64,000 nucleotides of DNA, taken from assembly GCA_965262455.1 (NCBI GenBank), contig CBDHFH010000008.1, positions 930,001 to 994,000 on the forward strand, written 5' to 3'. The position numbers and the translations under genes are program-made. Shown here one piece after another: positions 63,438 through 64,000 of the stretch. The notes below the pieces were generated by a model. It was not told the DNA's origin. It ran no database searches and was given only the letters and a program-made list of their open reading frames with translations. Source of the stretch: UBA1858 sp965262455 (GTDB lineage: Bacteria; Pseudomonadota; Gammaproteobacteria; UBA4575). How positions within the stretch are numbered: the stretch's first letter is position 1; each line of letters begins with the position of its first letter.

Positions 63438-64000
63438 TCATGATTTTGGCGATTGTTTTACCTTTAAAAAGTAACTAAATAATATAGCCAACAACGCACC
63501 GATCAGATTGTTCAGCATATCTTTCTGTGTATCCCACTGATCTAAATCACCCGCACCGATGAATAGCACACCCTCACCTTGACCTAATAAAAGTGCACCA
63601 AAAAACTCATATAGTTCATGCAAGCAAGACATTCCTAAAACAAAGAATAGTGTAAAAATCAGGGGAATATAATATACGCTGTTATGCAAATAAACTGTCA
63701 TCCAGCGCAATATGATCAAGCATGCAATAAAGCCAAAATAACCATGTAGCCAATAGTCATATTCAATACCTAGCGGGTACGTCAAATAAGCATCATACAG
63801 ACCCATACAATGCAATATTAAGAAGCTGGCAAATAATAAATAATGGAATAAATTCAAATGAATATGACTACGGATAAAATACATTAACACCATTAATGAC
63901 GCGCACATTGGAATATCATAAATATAATGGCTTTCATGATTAAACGCCTGAATTTCTAGTAACAAAAATATTACTAACGTTAGTATCAATAAAATTAAAT
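63438..64000 (-). CDS. DUF2238 (YjdF-type) membrane protein, 5' end possibly beyond the window
   Basis: About 187 residues visible, with some seven hydrophobic segments. 'GIEYDYWLHGYFGFIACLIILRW', 'SCLHELYEFFGALLLGQGEGVLFIGAGDLDQWDTQKDMLNNLIGALLA' are DUF2238 family features, including the conserved His and DxWDxQKDM block. The frame is open to base 64000, so the N-terminus is probably cut by the window edge; an internal TTG at 63989 is a possible but unproven start. Function unknown. It is followed on the same strand by the coiled-coil gene, about 76 bases away. Confidence 0.82.
   Translation of the reverse strand, partial: LILLILTLVIFLLLEIQAFNHESHYIYDIPMCASLMVLMYFIRSHIHLNLFHYLLFASFLILHCMGLYDAYLTYPLGIEYDYWLHGYFGFIACLIILRWMTVYLHNSVYYIPLIFTLFFVLGMSCLHELYEFFGALLLGQGEGVLFIGAGDLDQWDTQKDMLNNLIGALLAILFSYFLKVKQSPKS

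Noticed and set aside
1..64000. tRNA genes
   Set aside because: I looked for T-arm and cloverleaf patterns on both strands and found none I could support.

Overview
The window reads as a chromosomal segment of a motile, AT-rich (about 40% GC by eye) gammaproteobacterium. The evidence is the ffs-dnaX-ybaB-recR block, SthA, PpnP, MoaA/B/E, outer-membrane and Tat-exported proteins, and a lone soxB (periplasmic thiosulfate oxidation). Together with a CbbO/NorD-like VWA protein and a truncated haemoglobin, soxB suggests a sulfur-oxidising lineage. This is inference; nothing in the window fixes genus or species.

Layout. 0-2.3 kb: a GldA/GldF/GldG-like ABC export operon on the minus strand, cut by the left edge. 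2.6-4.0 kb: two uncharacterised co-transcribed genes (a PLD-like-fold protein and a secretin-N-like periplasmic protein). 4-6.2 kb: nudF and a KefB-type antiporter. 6.3-9.2 kb: molybdopterin genes moaE, moaB and moaA, the last broken by a single-base frameshift, plus a group II truncated haemoglobin. 9.2-18.3 kb: transporters and accessory genes (SLC13 symporter, SET-domain protein, DUF2182/DUF1326 pair, CAP lipoprotein, PEP-mutase/isocitrate-lyase-type enzyme, cupin, GNAT, EamA), plus two tiny paralogous membrane ORFs at 14 kb. 18.5-25 kb: DUF4139 protein, then a VWA / J-domain / NorD-like VWA / aminotransferase run. 25-26.8 kb: an AT-rich accessory patch with two 55-bp attC-like repeats. 26.8-30.8 kb: MoxR / DUF58 / transglutaminase operon. 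31-34 kb: cupin lipoprotein, acyltransferase, ppnP and small membrane ORFs. 34.3-37 kb: recR, ybaB, dnaX and the 4.5S RNA gene. 37-42.5 kb: soxB, an ArsP-type permease, photolyase and a HAD protein. 42.7-47.7 kb: the Anbu proteasome-like peptidase with its usual ATP-grasp and alpha-E partners and a zinc metallopeptidase. 48.4-50.8 kb: a beta-barrel porin, a flavoprotein remnant and a peroxiredoxin. 50.9-61.3 kb: a complete chemotaxis cluster (MCP-cheY-cheA-cheW-STAS-CheZ-like-cheD-cheB-cheR, with a divergent response regulator plus CheX-like protein). 61.4-64 kb: sthA, a small coiled-coil protein and a DUF2238 membrane protein cut by the right edge.

The chemotaxis set forms one pathway. The MCP carries a C-terminal CheR/CheB tether, CheA/CheW couple it to CheY, CheR/CheB/CheD adapt it, and two unrelated candidate phosphatases (CheZ-like DxxxQ and CheX-like ExxN) could end the signal. 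Four coding regions (moaA, the MCP gene, a small ORF at 25.4 kb and a flavoprotein remnant at 49.9 kb) each need a one-base change to restore the frame. Either the assembly has residual indels or these genes are decaying.
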